In this document: positions 1 through 11,141 of the stretch, one piece after another
How positions within the stretch are numbered: the stretch's first letter is position 1
Layout of the letters: the number at the start of each line of letters is the position of its first letter
Translations under genes and position numbers: made by a program
NCBI GenBank assembly: GCA_003013855.2
Contig: PVNU02000289.1
Coordinates: 62,001 to 126,000 of the forward strand
DNA: 64,000 nucleotides
Source of the DNA: Liriodendron chinense
Lineage: Eukaryota; Streptophyta; Magnoliopsida; Magnoliales; Magnoliaceae
Direction: 5' to 3'
Notes under the pieces: model-generated
Seen by the model: only the letters and a program-made list of their open reading frames with translations
Database searches by the model: none
Told to the model about the DNA's origin: nothing

Positions 1-537
1 CAGTTCCAAAAGTGGTTGTTTGAGATGTTTTATGAGAGTTCATGTACCCAAGACATGAATTCCTTGCAATTCTCTGAGATTGTCACAGGTTGCTTGTTTA
101 GATTCGAATTATAGTAATCCTTGAGCAGGCCATAGTCATAGGCATGGCTGTTACTCCGCAGGCTATGGATTTGAATTCTACATTGATTGAATGGACTTGA
201 ACTTGGAAGTTCAACTTGATTTGGATTGAATGTGTGTGAATGCTTTATTTTCCAACTAGATGAGAGATAGGACTTCAAATCTATTTGTGTTCTCTACTTG
301 GATTGACTGAATTGACATAGGATTGCTACAAGTGGATCCTTGAAAGCCTTAGTACTTTATATCTCTGATTTTTCATTAAGTTGCTGTTTAATTAAATACC
401 CAATTGAATCTGAATTTCTTCCATAAACTGAGTTGCTGGAGTAGTTTGGAAGCTTGTTTCTATTTCCCTGTGGATCGACCTCGGTCTTACCGAGTTTTAT
501 TACTACATCGCAGCCTTACACTTGAGGCGAGCGAACA
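1..537 (+). repeat. 3' part of an Athila-like LTR (element X), cut by the window edge
   Basis: The stretch ends in the family-1 LTR terminus (GAGGCGAGCGAACA at 524-537) and matches, in reverse complement, the LTRs of element D at 45515-46904 and 53737-55127. The next base is already inside reverse transcriptase (codons for GYSGYN), with no PBS or gag. The LTR behind element A's pol (from 4024) belongs to a different subfamily. I infer that this is the right-hand LTR, or a solo LTR, of an element inserted into A's pol, with ATGGC (538-542) as the predicted TSD. The left end lies outside the window. Confidence 0.8.
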
Positions 538-2890
538 ATGGCTATTCAGGGTACAACCGAATAGAGATTGCCCGTGAAGACCAAGAAAAGACTACATTCA
601 CATGTCCATTCGGCACTTTCGCCTATCGATGGATGCTGTTTGGACTATGTAATGCCCCTGCCACCTTTCAGCATTGTATGATGAGTATCTTTTCTGACAT
701 GGTGGGGACAATTCTCGAAGTCTTCATGGATGATTTTTTCATATTTGGTTGTAGCTTTGATGAGTGCCTTGAGCACTTGAAATCTGTGCTGAAAAGATGT
801 GAAGAGAAGAACCTTGTGCTGAATTGGGAGAAGTGTCACTTCATGGTTCAAAAGGGAATTGTACTTGGTCACATCGTTTTACAAAATGGAATCGAGGTGG
901 ACAAAGCGAAAATTGATCTCATCTCTAACCTTCCACCACCCAAGAGCATACAAGATATACGGTCCTTTTTAGGACACGCAGGATTTTACAGAAGGTTCAT
1001 AAAAGACTTCAGTTCACTCTCTCGTCCTTTATGTAACTTACTTCAAAAGGAAAATTCATTCGAGTGGAATGAAGAATGTCAAAAGGCCTTTATCACCCTT
1101 AAAGGTATGTTGACATGTGCTCCCATAATGCAACCACCTGATTGGAGCCTTCCTTTTGAGATTATGTGCGATGCTAGTGACTATGCTATTGGGGCCGTGC
1201 TAGGTCAAAGAAAAGAGAAAAAGCCATGTGTCATCTATATGCAAGTAGAACCCTAAACTCAGCCCAAGCAAACTACACCACTACTGAAAAAGAACTTTGA
1301 GCCGTAGTTTTTGCCTTGGACAAGTTTAGGTCCTATTTGATTAGATCCAAGATCATTATATTCACTGACCATGCCGCGCTTAAGTATCTTCTCTCTAAGA
1401 AGGATGCTATACCACGGTTGTTAAGATGGATCCTTCTACTCCACGAATTTGACATAGAAATACGTGATAAGAAAGGAGTAGAAAATGTAGTAGCTGACCA
1501 TCTCTCTCGACTTATCCTCAATGATTCCCCTGAAACGACTGCGATCAATGACATGTTCCCTGATGAACAACTTTTTGCTGTTTCCCAATTGACATGGTAT
1601 GCGGACATTGCTAACTATCTTGCTACAGGTACAATTCCTACACATTGGAAAAAGCAAGATAGGGATAAATTCTTCACGGAGGTGCGAAAATTCCTATGGG
1701 ACGACCCATACTTATTCAAGTATTGTCCCGATCAAATCATAAGGAGATGTGTGCCAGATGAGGAACAACAAAGTATCATCTCCTTCTGTCATTCTCAGGC
1801 ATGTGGTGGCCACTTTTCGGCTAAAAAGACCACAACGAAAATTCTGCAATGTGGGTTTTATTGGCCCACCATGTTCAAAGACACACATGAGTTTTGCAAA
1901 GCATGTGAAGCTTGTCAGAAATTAGGAGGAATTTCCCGTAGAAATATGATGCCACTCAATCCCATCTTAATAATCGAAATTTTTTATTGTTGGGGCATCG
2001 ATTTCATGGGCCCATTCCCATCTTCTTTTGGAAACGTATACATCTTGCTTACCGTTGATTATGTTTCCCAATGGGTCGAGGCCATCTCTTGCTGGAATAA
2101 TGACCATAAAACGGTCATTCGCTTCTTAAAAGAGAATATTCTTTCCCGGTTTGGAACACCTCGAGTCATCATAAGTGATGGAGGGTCTCACTTTTGCAAT
2201 CGCCCTTTTGAAACCTTAATGAAGAAATATGGCGTAACACACAAAGTGAGCACTCCCTATCACCCACAAACGAGTGGACAAGCTGAGATATCCAATAGGG
2301 AAATTAAACACATTTTAGAGAAAACGGTGAACCCCGATCGCAAGGATTGGTCACTTCGGCTTACCGATGCGCTTTGGGCCTACCGTACTGCTTTCAAAAC
2401 CCCTATTGGAATGTCTCCCTATAGACTTGTCTATGGGAAAGCTTGTCACTTGCCTGTGGAGTTGGAACATAGGGCATATTGGGCAATTAAGAAGATGAAT
2501 TTTGATTCTGACAAGGCAAGCTCGTTGCGCAAACTACAATTGAATGAACTTGCAGAAATCCGGAACGAAGCATATGAGAATGCGAGAATTTACAAGGCCA
2601 AGACGAAGATATTCCATGATAAGAATATTCTTCGCAAGACATTCACGATCAATCAAAAAGTCCTCATGTATAATTCTCGCCTACATTTATTTTCGAGAAA
2701 ATTGAGATCTCGATGGACCGGTCCCTACATTGTGTAAACTGTCTATCCATATGGGACTGTCGAGCTGTTAAATCCGAGGAACGGTAATATCTTTAAGAAA
2801 AATGGACAACGATTAAAGCCATTCTTTGAGAAATTTCCTTCAGAAGGTATGTCCATACCTCTGAATGACCCTGTGTATCAGGATGATTGA
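538..2890 (+). pseudogene. Element A pol remnant: RT (C-terminal part), RNase H, integrase
   Basis: This is the pol region of an Athila-like Ty3/gypsy retrotransposon. It starts in mid reverse transcriptase (GYSGYNRIEIA) and has the catalytic FMDD near 725-736. The RNase H part follows (DASDYAIGAVLGQ near 1160-1205, TDHAAL near 1365, VADHLSRL near 1490). Integrase has its HHCC finger (CHSQACGGH near 1787-1813, CEACQ near 1905-1920) and all three catalytic acids: D in WGIDF near 2000, D in ISDGG near 2175, and E in GQAEIS near 2285 with 35 residues between the last two. A GPY motif is near 2723. It is broken by a one-base deletion near 1236-1240, an in-frame TGA at 1298-1300 and a TAA at 2735-2737. 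The family stop is the TGA at 2888-2890. The N-terminal half of pol and all of gag lie left of the element X insertion, outside the window. Confidence 0.9.
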
Positions 2891-4010
2891 TCTCCTAGTC
2901 TGACGGAGGTATAGAGTAGTTAGGATTAGGATTTTGTTGCTTTTGTTTACCTTTGCTTAGGTTTGTTAGAAGGAGGAAGAATTCCTCTTTTCACTACCTC
3001 AGGTACTCTCATTCTCACTCTCCCTTATTTTATGTCATTGCTCTCATGTCATGCATATTGCACATCTTTTACATTGAGGACAATGCAAGATTTGGTTGGG
3101 GGTGTAGGATCACTTGGATGAATCCAGCGTTTTGTAACATTTCAAGCAATTATGTGAAAATTTTTTGATTTTTCTAAAATTCAAAACTCTTTTGGAAAAA
3201 CATTGTTTCTATGCATTCAAGATTATATGAGCATAAGAGGAGGAGATATGAAGTGTATGAGGTTCTAAGTCTTGAACTTCTCATAGCATAATGGTTTTAT
3301 ATGTGAATTCTCCTAGTTATGTGATTGATAGAAAATCTGAACACGTTTACACCTAGTTCACATTACACGATTTTCATAAGTGAAAGGATTATATGATTTG
3401 TGGATTAGCTAGACTTTGATTTAAGGTGTTGAGAAACCAAGCCGGGGTACTTTGTCCATCCTCGTCTATGGGAAAATAACGAAAGATATGGATTTCTAAA
3501 AATCCTATCTAATTTAAAAGAAAAAGGAAAAGGAAGGATGAAATTGGGAATGATGGAAAAATGGTGAAAAAATCCGATTAGGGCTACCTACTACCAACCA
3601 GGGGATGGTCTACCCGTAACCAAAGCCAGAAATGGGACGTAGTGAGAAAGTTGTCGGAAGGACAGTAAGACAAATTCCAGTCATTGGCTTGATGTTGCTC
3701 CACATACCTTGAGATCTATGGTCTGGTTGATCTATGAGGAAGATAATCCTAGAAACTCATGAGATAAATTTTCACTATGCACACTAGGTTGAATTTGTTC
3801 AAGTTCGTCTATTTATTGACCAATCAGCGGGAATTTCATATGAATGCTTATCATGTCTTGAGGGTTTATGGTTTCAATCTCTATCGCCTAATATTTCTGA
3901 ATCTTACACTTGTATGTCTGGGATTTATAGAATAACGGTTTCTGAAAGAGAGTTGAGTTTTGGAGAATGGAATTGGTTTCACGCATGTTTTGCTCGAGAC
4001 TAGCAAAATG
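2891..4010 (+). other. Element A conserved 3' noncoding region between pol and LTR
   Basis: About 1.1 kb without a credible ORF separates the pol stop from the 3' LTR. The same region is present in B (16594-17724), E (37339-38612, minus) and D (46920-48032, minus). Shared landmarks are a CAATGCAAGATTTGGTTGGGGG box at 3081-3102, a block near 3430-3530 (GGAACCAAGC onward), and a very well conserved block near 3585-3715 containing CTACCNACCGGGGGATGGTCTACC-like sequence. No protein is encoded in any frame that is conserved between copies. Its role is unknown. Confidence 0.75.
3094..3104 (+). promoter_or_regulatory. Second, internal polypurine-like tract of element A
   Basis: GGTTGGGGGTG repeats the core of the LTR-adjacent polypurine tract at 4011-4023, but lies 917 bp upstream. 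Equivalent tracts occur at the same distance in B, E and D. It could be an internal plus-strand priming site; this is inference. Confidence 0.5.
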
Positions 4011-4023
4011 CTGGTTGGGGGTG
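4011..4023 (+). promoter_or_regulatory. Polypurine tract of element A
   Basis: CTGGTTGGGGGTG lies directly before the LTR start TGTTGAGC. It is in the position of the plus-strand primer of LTR retrotransposons, and the same motif borders the 3' LTR of B, D and E. Confidence 0.8.
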
Positions 4024-4269
4024 TGTTGAGCTCTTAATTGTGCATATTCTAACCCCAATTCATCACTCATTGTGCGAGATTTTTATGATTTAAAGACTAA
4101 TGGAATGCATGTTTTGTGATTGCAGGATTGAGAGTGGACTCCGCCTAATTGAAGATGAAAAGAGCTTATTTGGAACTATTTGGATGAAGATCGAAGGAGG
4201 ACCAAAGAAAGAAGGAAGCAAGGAAAGAAGAAAAGAAGAAAGAAAGAAGAAATTAAACCAGAAATAGGC

Positions 4270-4505
4270 CAAGACCGGTCGTGACCGGTTGGCCAGGAAG
4301 GTCAGACCGGTCGTACGACCGGTCGGCCAACTTTCCATGCATGCTGAACTCGCTGGACCTAAGCCAAACACAGTCCTACCGGTCGTGACCGGTGGGCCAG
4401 ACCAGTCCGACCAGTCCAGACCGGTCGGCCAGAAAGTATTTTAAACTCCAAAGGCCGCTAGACTGTTTTCCCATTGAAGCACGACCGGTCGTGACCGGTC
4501 GGCCA
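4270..4505 (+). repeat. Array of GACCGGTC palindromes in the LTR U3 of element A
   Basis: Several copies of ACCGGTC paired as ACCGGTCGTGACCGGTCGGCC-like units are spaced by 20-60 bp upstream of the TATA box. The reverse strand of each unit carries GGCCGACC, which includes the DRE/CRT core (R)CCGAC. Similar arrays sit at the same place in all the Athila-like LTRs here. Confidence 0.75.
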
Positions 4506-4607
4506 CGTGAAGAATCGGGACTTTCTAATTTCAGTTCGATTTTCTCTGCGCACTGCATAACTCTTACGCAGATTCTTGATTCTTCTGAAGTTGCGGAGCC
4601 TCCCTAC

Positions 4608-4616
4608 TATAAAAGG
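4608..4616 (+). promoter_or_regulatory. TATA box of the element A LTR
   Basis: TATAAAAGG sits about 100 bp after the palindrome array, in a context (CCTCCCTAC before, AGACCTAGGG after) conserved in the other LTRs of the family. It is likely the Pol II promoter of the element. Confidence 0.65.
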
Positions 4617-5897
4617 AGACCTAGGGATCGTTCCTAGGGTATCTTAGAAGGGTTGAAGCAAGGTTGGAGGCGACGGAAGTGGATTTCGGAGTTCCACAAC
4701 TCCTTCTAGTTTGTTTTACTGTTTTTATGAGTTTTTTTTTGTTGTTTCATGTTTCCTTAGATCATGAGCAGCTAAACCTCTTAGCTAGGGCTAAGAGGTG
4801 AAGCTTGTAGTGAATCTAAGATGTTTCAATTCGTATTTAGTTGGTTTTAAGTTTGGAATTCATGTTTATGAAACTATGGTTTGAAGTTTATACAAGCTTT
4901 AAGTAGTTTTTCTTAGTCTTATGATGACTCATGGATGTTTGGGAGAATTACTTAAATTCTTAATTGGTTTGTATTAGTCTAGACTTGTATGATCCGAGGA
5001 ATTGGAGTATGCTCTAGTACTATGATCTTCATGTGGGAACTTCCTACCAAGGTTCTACTTTTCTGAATTTCTGTAATGTGTATGGACTGTGTAAGACCCA
5101 TACCCTTATTTGCCCTCTGTATGCTTAATTTCCGGTGTTGGTACGTCCTGAATGGACCAGATTAGCGAGCCTTGATCGTGACCCTATTTTAGTACCGCAT
5201 CGACCTGAGACCTATACCCCGGCGACCGCGTAGGCGCTGCGATTCCAACGCCGTGCGGCACGCCCCATTTCGATACCCGGTGTGAAAGTTATAATCGATT
5301 GCGTAATCCAAGATGGGCCGCGCAACGCGCGTGTGGCGTGGGCCCCACTTGCAAAAATCCCAAGAATATGTCAAATCAATCACCATCACCCTCACCTATA
5401 CCCCTATCATTACCCTAGCCTACTCACACCATACCTATCACATTCCTCTCTCACCAAAGTCAACTCCAACCCATTCCTCCCATGACCTCTCCCATCATCA
5501 TCATCATCACTAATGTACCCCCCTCTCTCCCATACAAGAGCCATACGTATGGGGAGAGGAGGCCTCACTTCCCATATTTGCAAAAGAGATTTGAGAAAGG
5601 AGAGAGAAAGAGAAAGATTTGAGAGAAGAGGGAGATTTGAGTGATCAAGAGAGAGATTAGAGAAATTGAGGGTGGAGATCCAAGCTTGGAGGGCCTCAAC
5701 CATCATCCGGACCGTCCGGATCATCCGATCATCAACCCGATCCAATCCAACCGTCTAACCATCCATCGAGGTGAGTGCAAGGGGCATAAACTCCCATTTT
5801 TCTTAATTTACTCCCTTTTCTTTGCTTTCTTTTGGGCCCACCCGGTGGTGGAGAACCTGATGGATGGATTGGATCATCCATGAATGGGCCCCACCTT

Positions 5898-5898
<1 letters not shown>

Positions 5899-5931
<33 letters not shown>
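5899..5931 (+). repeat. TAA/ATA microsatellite
   Basis: About eleven uninterrupted trinucleotide repeats lie in the A-rich spacer of the first unit. A shorter AATAAT/AAAAT run is in the same spacer of a later unit (about 7105-7149). Confidence 0.9.
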
Positions 5932-5932
<1 letters not shown>

Positions 5933-7300
5933 CAAAGGGCGAGGTGCCGCTGGACAGACAGCGTCCAGAGGGCGCTGCTGCCCAGCAGCACGTGGGCTAA
6001 GAAGCCCTTTAGGCGTTGGGCAGGGTCCCCACATGTGGGACCCACCTTGATGTATGCATGCAATCCACGCCGTCCATCTGTTTCTCCATCCCATTTTATG
6101 GCAGGACACCAAAAATGAAGAAGATCCAGATCTCAGGTGGACCACACCATTGAAAACAGTGGGGCCAATGAAGCCTACTGTTGAGACTTCTTGGGCCCAC
6201 CGTGATGTTTGTGGACCACATCACCCATCCAATATTGGGCTTGATGGGTCCCCAATGAGCTGGGGAACATGATGAAGGGGGTGGATCGTCCCTAAGTGGG
6301 CCCCACATGATATAAACACAAAAAAAAGAAACAAAAAAAAATATATGAGAACGCTGGACGTCCAGCATCTGGACGTTCTGACGCTGGAACGTCCAGCGTC
6401 ACTTGTCAGTGAATGGGGTCCCCACTCGTGGGACCCACCTTGATGTTTGTGTTCCATCCACACCGTCCACTTGTTTTCCCGTATCATTTTAGGGCCAGGC
6501 CCCAAATTTGAAACTGATCCAAATCTTAAGTGGACCGCACCGCATAAAACTGTGTAAGTAATGATTTCTACTGTCAGAAATCTTTCGGCCCACTTTGAAG
6601 TTTCTAGACCGAATCATATACCCAATATTGGGCTTATTGTGTCCCCCATGAGATGAGGAAACTGATGAACGGAGTGGATCAGTCCCATGTGGGCCCCACA
6701 TGATATAAGTACAAAAACAAAAAAAGAAAAGAAGAAGGAAACGGAAAGAAGAGGCATAGCCTCTGACGCTGGGCGTACCTGCGTCCGGGTACGCTAGCTC
6801 GGCAGGCTGGTGGCCCACTCGTGGGTCCCACCATTATGCATGTGCTGTATTCACACCGTCCATCCAGTTGGGGAGATCATTTTAGGGCATGACCCCAAGA
6901 ATGAGTCAGATCCAAGTCTCAAGGGGGCCCCACCACAGAAAACAGTAGGGACAGTGGCCCTACCGTTGAAACCTTCTTATGGCCTACCATGATGTTTAGT
7001 TGAGATCCAACCTGTTCATAAGTTCACACATACATGGAGGAAAGAAAAACAAAAACATCAGCTTGATCGGATACTTCTGTGGGCCCACTTGTTGAGAGTA
7101 AATATAAAAAAATAATAATAATAATAAAATAAAATAAAATAAAATAAAATACTGCTGCTGGACAGACAGCGTCCAGGGGACGCTGCTGCCCAGCGGCTTA
7201 TAGTCTATATGGGCATTGTGAATGGGCCCCACTCGTTGGGCCCACCTAGAATGTATATGCTTTACCTATCCCGTCCATATGTTTTTCCAGCTCATTTTAG

Positions 7301-7680
7301 TGGGCCATGCCACGGGTCAACAGTGGGAATAATGATCTCTACCGTTGAAACCTTCCCAGCCCTACAGTGATGTTTAATTGTCATCCAACCTGTTTCATAA
7401 GTGGCTGAGCCCAAAATTTAAGCATATCCCAATGGCAAGTGGGCCATGCCACGGGACAACAGTGGAAATAATGATCTCCATCATTGAAACCTTCCTAGAC
7501 CTGCAATGATGTTTATTTGTCACCCAACCTATTCATAAGTGGCTGGGCCCAAAATTTAAGCATATCCTAATGTCAAGTGGACCATGCCACAATGGAAATG
7601 ATAATCTTAAACGTTGAAACCTTTCTAGGTCCTACAGTGATGTTTATTTGCCATCCAATCTGTTCATAAGATCACATGGA
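7301..7680 (+). repeat. 138-139 bp tandem repeat, about 2.7 copies
   Basis: TGGGCCATGCCACGGG-type starts recur at 7301, 7440 and 7578 (the third reads TGGACCATGCCAC). Each is followed by the same order of blocks (ACAGTGGAAATAATGATC, GTTGAAACCTTCC, TGATGTTTATTTG, CAACCTGTTCATAAG). It is a local secondary amplification inside the larger units. Confidence 0.8.
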
Positions 7681-7957
7681 TATGGATGAAGGAGAAAACA
7701 CAAGTATCTGTTTGATTCAAAATTTATTGGGACTAGATGGGTACCACGCTGCCCAGCAGGTGGCCCACCCTATGGGTCCCAACGTGATGTATCTTTTAGC
7801 TCTACCATGATGTATATGATTTATCCATGCCGTACATACATTTTGTCGACCTACCTTGTATGTGCAGGCCCAAGTATGGGGCCGATGTGGTCTCAAGTGG
7901 GCTATGCCAAGAGGACTTTTACATTTCCAATGGGACCTACAATCCGGGTCCCACTCT

Positions 7958-7970
7958 CTATATATATATT
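7958..7970 (+). promoter_or_regulatory. Candidate TATA box of the Tekay-like LTR
   Basis: CTATATATATATT sits in a CCACTC...GGGCC context about two thirds of the way through the LTR. It is the only strong TATA-like run in the plausible U3/R zone. Confidence 0.4.
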
Positions 7971-9787
7971 GGGCCTTTTAAGGCCAATGTTACATGATAT
8001 GTTGGTAACATGCTAGTATGATTAGCTTGATATGTCACACTGATAACATGCTTAGTATAATGAATACCATGCTCATTCATATGCCCATACGCATCATTCG
8101 TATGCCTGTTATGGATCATGATTAACCATAGCATATGCTAGTTGGCTTGTTATACTTAGGGGACCCGTGTGAGACAGGGTCGCCTCACATGATTGCGTAG
8201 TATGCGTAAGTTTGGTGCATGATTTGGATTGTATGACTCATGCATTTCGCATTATGTATGTCATGATCGCTTTCACCCCCTAGCAGCATCGGGGTGGTGG
8301 CCACCATAGTCACATCATGGTTGGCAGTATTGGACACCAAAAACTTGTTCTAGTACGTGGGCGCTATGGATGTCCTTGAGTGAAAGTCCCTAAACCCTGT
8401 GGTACCAGTAGGATGCTCCAGCGTCGAGACCGAGTGGATAACATGAGCGCCCGTGTGCCAAATACCAGTAGGCCGCGTCTCCCACTGTGTCGAGGTCGGT
8501 TGGAAAGGGGTGTGACTTTATCCGCCTGGGTGCAGTGGGCTGTAAGCTAGGTCGAGTCTGACCAGCTCATGGAATGGGTCCGCTATCGGCGAGCCGGGTG
8601 GGCATTGGCATACCACTGACGAGGCAGATAGTGAGGTCTTTTCTACTCGCTTGGTTATGCGCGCGATGTGCGGCGGCCAATATTAGAGTATACTAGACCC
8701 CGGTGATGTCCCAGATGAGAACTATTTTGATATGTGGATCAGTTGAGGATTAACATGTTTGCATTGCATCTCTAGCATGTAACACTCGGCCACGTAGGCC
8801 CTTGCATTGCATAGCCTTGGGATGGCTGATAGCATTCATGAACTTAGTAACTTAGCCCTCTACTACTTTCGCTTACTCTGATATCTGTATACTAGTCATA
8901 TGCATCACACGCGCACACACGCACTCTACTGGGCTTCGTAGGAAGCTCATGCGCGTTTGTTTACACTGCAGGTACTAGAGCATATCAGCAGCGTTGAGCG
9001 CGGTTTATGTACCTGATATTTTGGACTTTTGCTTCATGTTGTATTTCCTTTCCAGTACTGTACTCAACAAACTTATTAGTGGATATTTGATGATGTTTTA
9101 TGGTTTTGATTATGCTCCTGTACAAAAAAAAAATTTAACCTGAAAATCCTCCTGGTAGGATCCCAGGATCGGAACCTGGCACATGAGAGCTAGGAGCCGA
9201 GAATGGGGTACTACGGAGGCTGTTGGCACCAAGGTCGGCGATCGGGAATTTAGTGAGCCCGGTCCCCGGGTTTGGGGCGTGACAGACTGTGCATGTGATT
9301 TGAATCAAGTTCAAATTGTAATCTAGCCTTGTCTTGTGACAGGACTTGAGGATGGTTATGATTGTGAACTGAGCCTTTTGGAATTGGGACTGACCTATGC
9401 AATTGAGCATGCTCAGCTTAGCTTACATTGAGTGAATCCTATGCATTGGACTTACATATGACAGATTGTTTAGTTTAACAGCTCTATCATCCGGCTAGAT
9501 AGATCTTAATATCGATTCTAGTTGAGAAAGTGAGAAACAACGGCGGATTGAACATCAAGGATTACTACAAGTGGATCCTTGAACCCCTAGTGCCTTTTTT
9601 ATAATTATTTACCTTCAAATTAGTTTAAGTTTTGTTACTCACATCAAATTCATACAAAATCTGGTTGTTAGCTTTCAATAGACACTTTTGAATGTGTTTG
9701 TGAAATCCTACATAAGTCCCCGTGGATCGACCTCGGTCTTACCGAGTTTATTACTACATCACAACCCTACACTTGGGGAAGCGAACA

Positions 9788-10890
9788 ATGACCGGTCGGC
9801 CAAGGGAGCCACAACCGGTGAAGACCGGTCGGCCACCCTGCTGCCCACTCTGGAAATCACTGGACTAAGGACCAGCTTGGTCCGATCGGTCAAGACCGAT
9901 CGGCCATCAGGTCAGGGACCTCCCTGTGCACGCTGGACTCCATTCCAGACAGTCCAACCAGTCAAGACCGGTCGGCCAAGCGTAAACAACACCTTCTATT
10001 TCGAGCTCTCGAATTTTCTATGCAAGTGTGTAATGTTACGCAAATTCTGGAAGATTCCGACGTGGTAGAGCCTCCCCACTATAAAAGGACACCTAGGGTC
10101 TCTTCCTAGGGCATCATAGAATCTGAGGAACTTCATGGGAAGTGAAGGAAGCCATCGTGGAGCGTTTGCAACCCTCCCAACTCTGATTTTTTATGCATTT
10201 TATGTCTTTTTCATTGAGTTCTAGTTGTAGTATGACAATGCTCGGCTAGAATCTCTCAACTAAGGCTGAGAGGTGAAGCTTGTAGCTAATTTCATGTTTA
10301 ATTCAGTTTAATTCAAGTAGTTTCACTTTAAGTTTGAATTTTGAGTGTTCTAGTTCATATAAAGTTGATATTTTTAGAAGTTTTATGAGAGTTCATGTGC
10401 TTCGAACATGGATTCCTTGCAATTCTCTAAGATTATCATGTTTTGCTTGATTAGATTTGAATTATGGTAACCCTTGAGCATGCCATAGTCCATAGGCATG
10501 GTTGTTACTCCGAAGGCTATGATTTCGAATGCTATATGTGGTTGAATGGGACTAAATCTTGGAAGTTCAACTTAAGTGGGATTGAATGTGTTTAATGTTT
10601 TATCTTCCAACTAGATGAGAGATAGAACTTCAAATCTAATTGTGTTTATGCTTGGAATGATTGGATTAACATGGGATTGTTACAAGTGGATCCTTGAAAG
10701 CCTTAGTTCCTTAATTACTGTGTTTCTTAAGTCATTGTTTTAACATAATCCTCTCAATTGAATCTCTTAATTATTGCAATCCTAGTTGTTGAAATATCTT
10801 AGAAGTTGTTTTCTAATTCCCTGTAGATCGACATCGGTCTTACCGAGATCTATTACTCCATCGCAGCCTTGCACTTGAGGCGAGCGAACA
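9788..10890 (+). repeat. Element B 5' LTR, 3' portion
   Basis: It matches 17985-19086 of the 3' LTR over its whole 1.1 kb. It contains GACCGGTC palindromes (9791-9980) and a TATA box TATAAAAGG at 10080-10088, and ends GAGGCGAGCGAACA. The first part is cut off by element A. Confidence 0.9.
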
Positions 10891-10896
10891 AGTTTT

Positions 10897-10913
10897 TGGT
10901 GCCGTTGCTGGGG
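10897..10913 (+). promoter_or_regulatory. Element B primer binding site, tRNA-Asp type
   Basis: TGGTGCCGTTGCTGGGG lies 6 bp after the LTR end. It is complementary to the 3' end of plant tRNA-Asp (ending CCCCGGCAACGGCGCCA) except for two C-to-T changes. The intact version is in element E. Confidence 0.85.
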
Positions 10914-11141
10914 AATTTAGATAACGGTTTTAGATTGTTTTAGTGGCTGTAGAAGTAGAAGTAGATAGGTTTTTCTGATTTCCTAGAACTAACACATTGT
11001 TTTGCTTTGTAGGATTTCTTCTCTAGTTCAAGCGAATCGGGTAATTTCCTTCTAACTTAGTGCTTTTTACAGATTTTCAATTTTTAGATTAAATCCAGAT
11101 TTTAGGACTTAGGATTAGTTTAGTCGTTAGTTGAGTGGTTT

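Larger units (their letters stand above)
5870..7750 (+). repeat. Tandem-like units of a GGGCCCACC dispersed repeat inside the solo LTR
   Basis: Four to five units recur about 390-420 bp apart, marked by CCGTCCA-type boxes near 6066, 6461, 6853 and 7270 and a looser one near 7828. Each unit has GTGGGCCCCAC, an A-rich spacer, a hairpin-forming block, a GATGTATATGC-like stretch, the CCGTCCA box, TTTTAGGGC and GTGGACCACACC. Related copies lie outside this LTR at 61.9-63 kb, so the LTR probably captured and amplified a dispersed repeat. Confidence 0.7.
5090..9284 (+). mobile_element. Tekay/Del-like solo LTR, 4195 bp
   Basis: The segment begins TGTAAGACCC and ends GGGGCGTGACA. It is flanked on both sides by the 5-bp duplication GACTG (5085-5089 and 9285-9289), and A's LTR continues without loss on either side. 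There is no internal pair of LTRs, PBS or pol ORF, so it is a single LTR left by recombination. The termini resemble those of Tekay/Del chromovirus LTRs; this assignment rests on memory of the family. The inside is unusual: roughly 0.4-kb tandem-like units at about 5.87-7.75 kb, microsatellites, and a TATA run near 7958. The segment at 8000-9280 has no recognisable genes. Confidence 0.85.
4024..9787 (+). repeat. Element A 3' LTR, split by the Tekay-like solo LTR
   Basis: The LTR starts TGTTGAGCTC at 4024 just after the polypurine tract and ends AAGCGAACA at 9787. It is interrupted by an insertion at 5090-9284 (TSD GACTG). Without the insertion it is about 1.56 kb and belongs to the same subfamily as the LTRs of E (35707-37323) and H (30213-31782). 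U3 holds an array of GACCGGTC palindromes (about 4270-4505) and a TATA box at 4608. After 9787 the sequence jumps into the interior of element B's 5' LTR, so A is inserted there; the predicted TSD is ATGAC (9788-9792). A's left end is outside the window. Confidence 0.85.

Noticed and set aside
2953..3168. 71-aa plus ORF after A's pol as an env-like protein
   Set aside because: The frame is not open in B, D or E at the homologous place.
5864..6118. ORFs with poly-N or poly-I runs
   Set aside because: Translations of the TAA microsatellite in the Tekay-like LTR.
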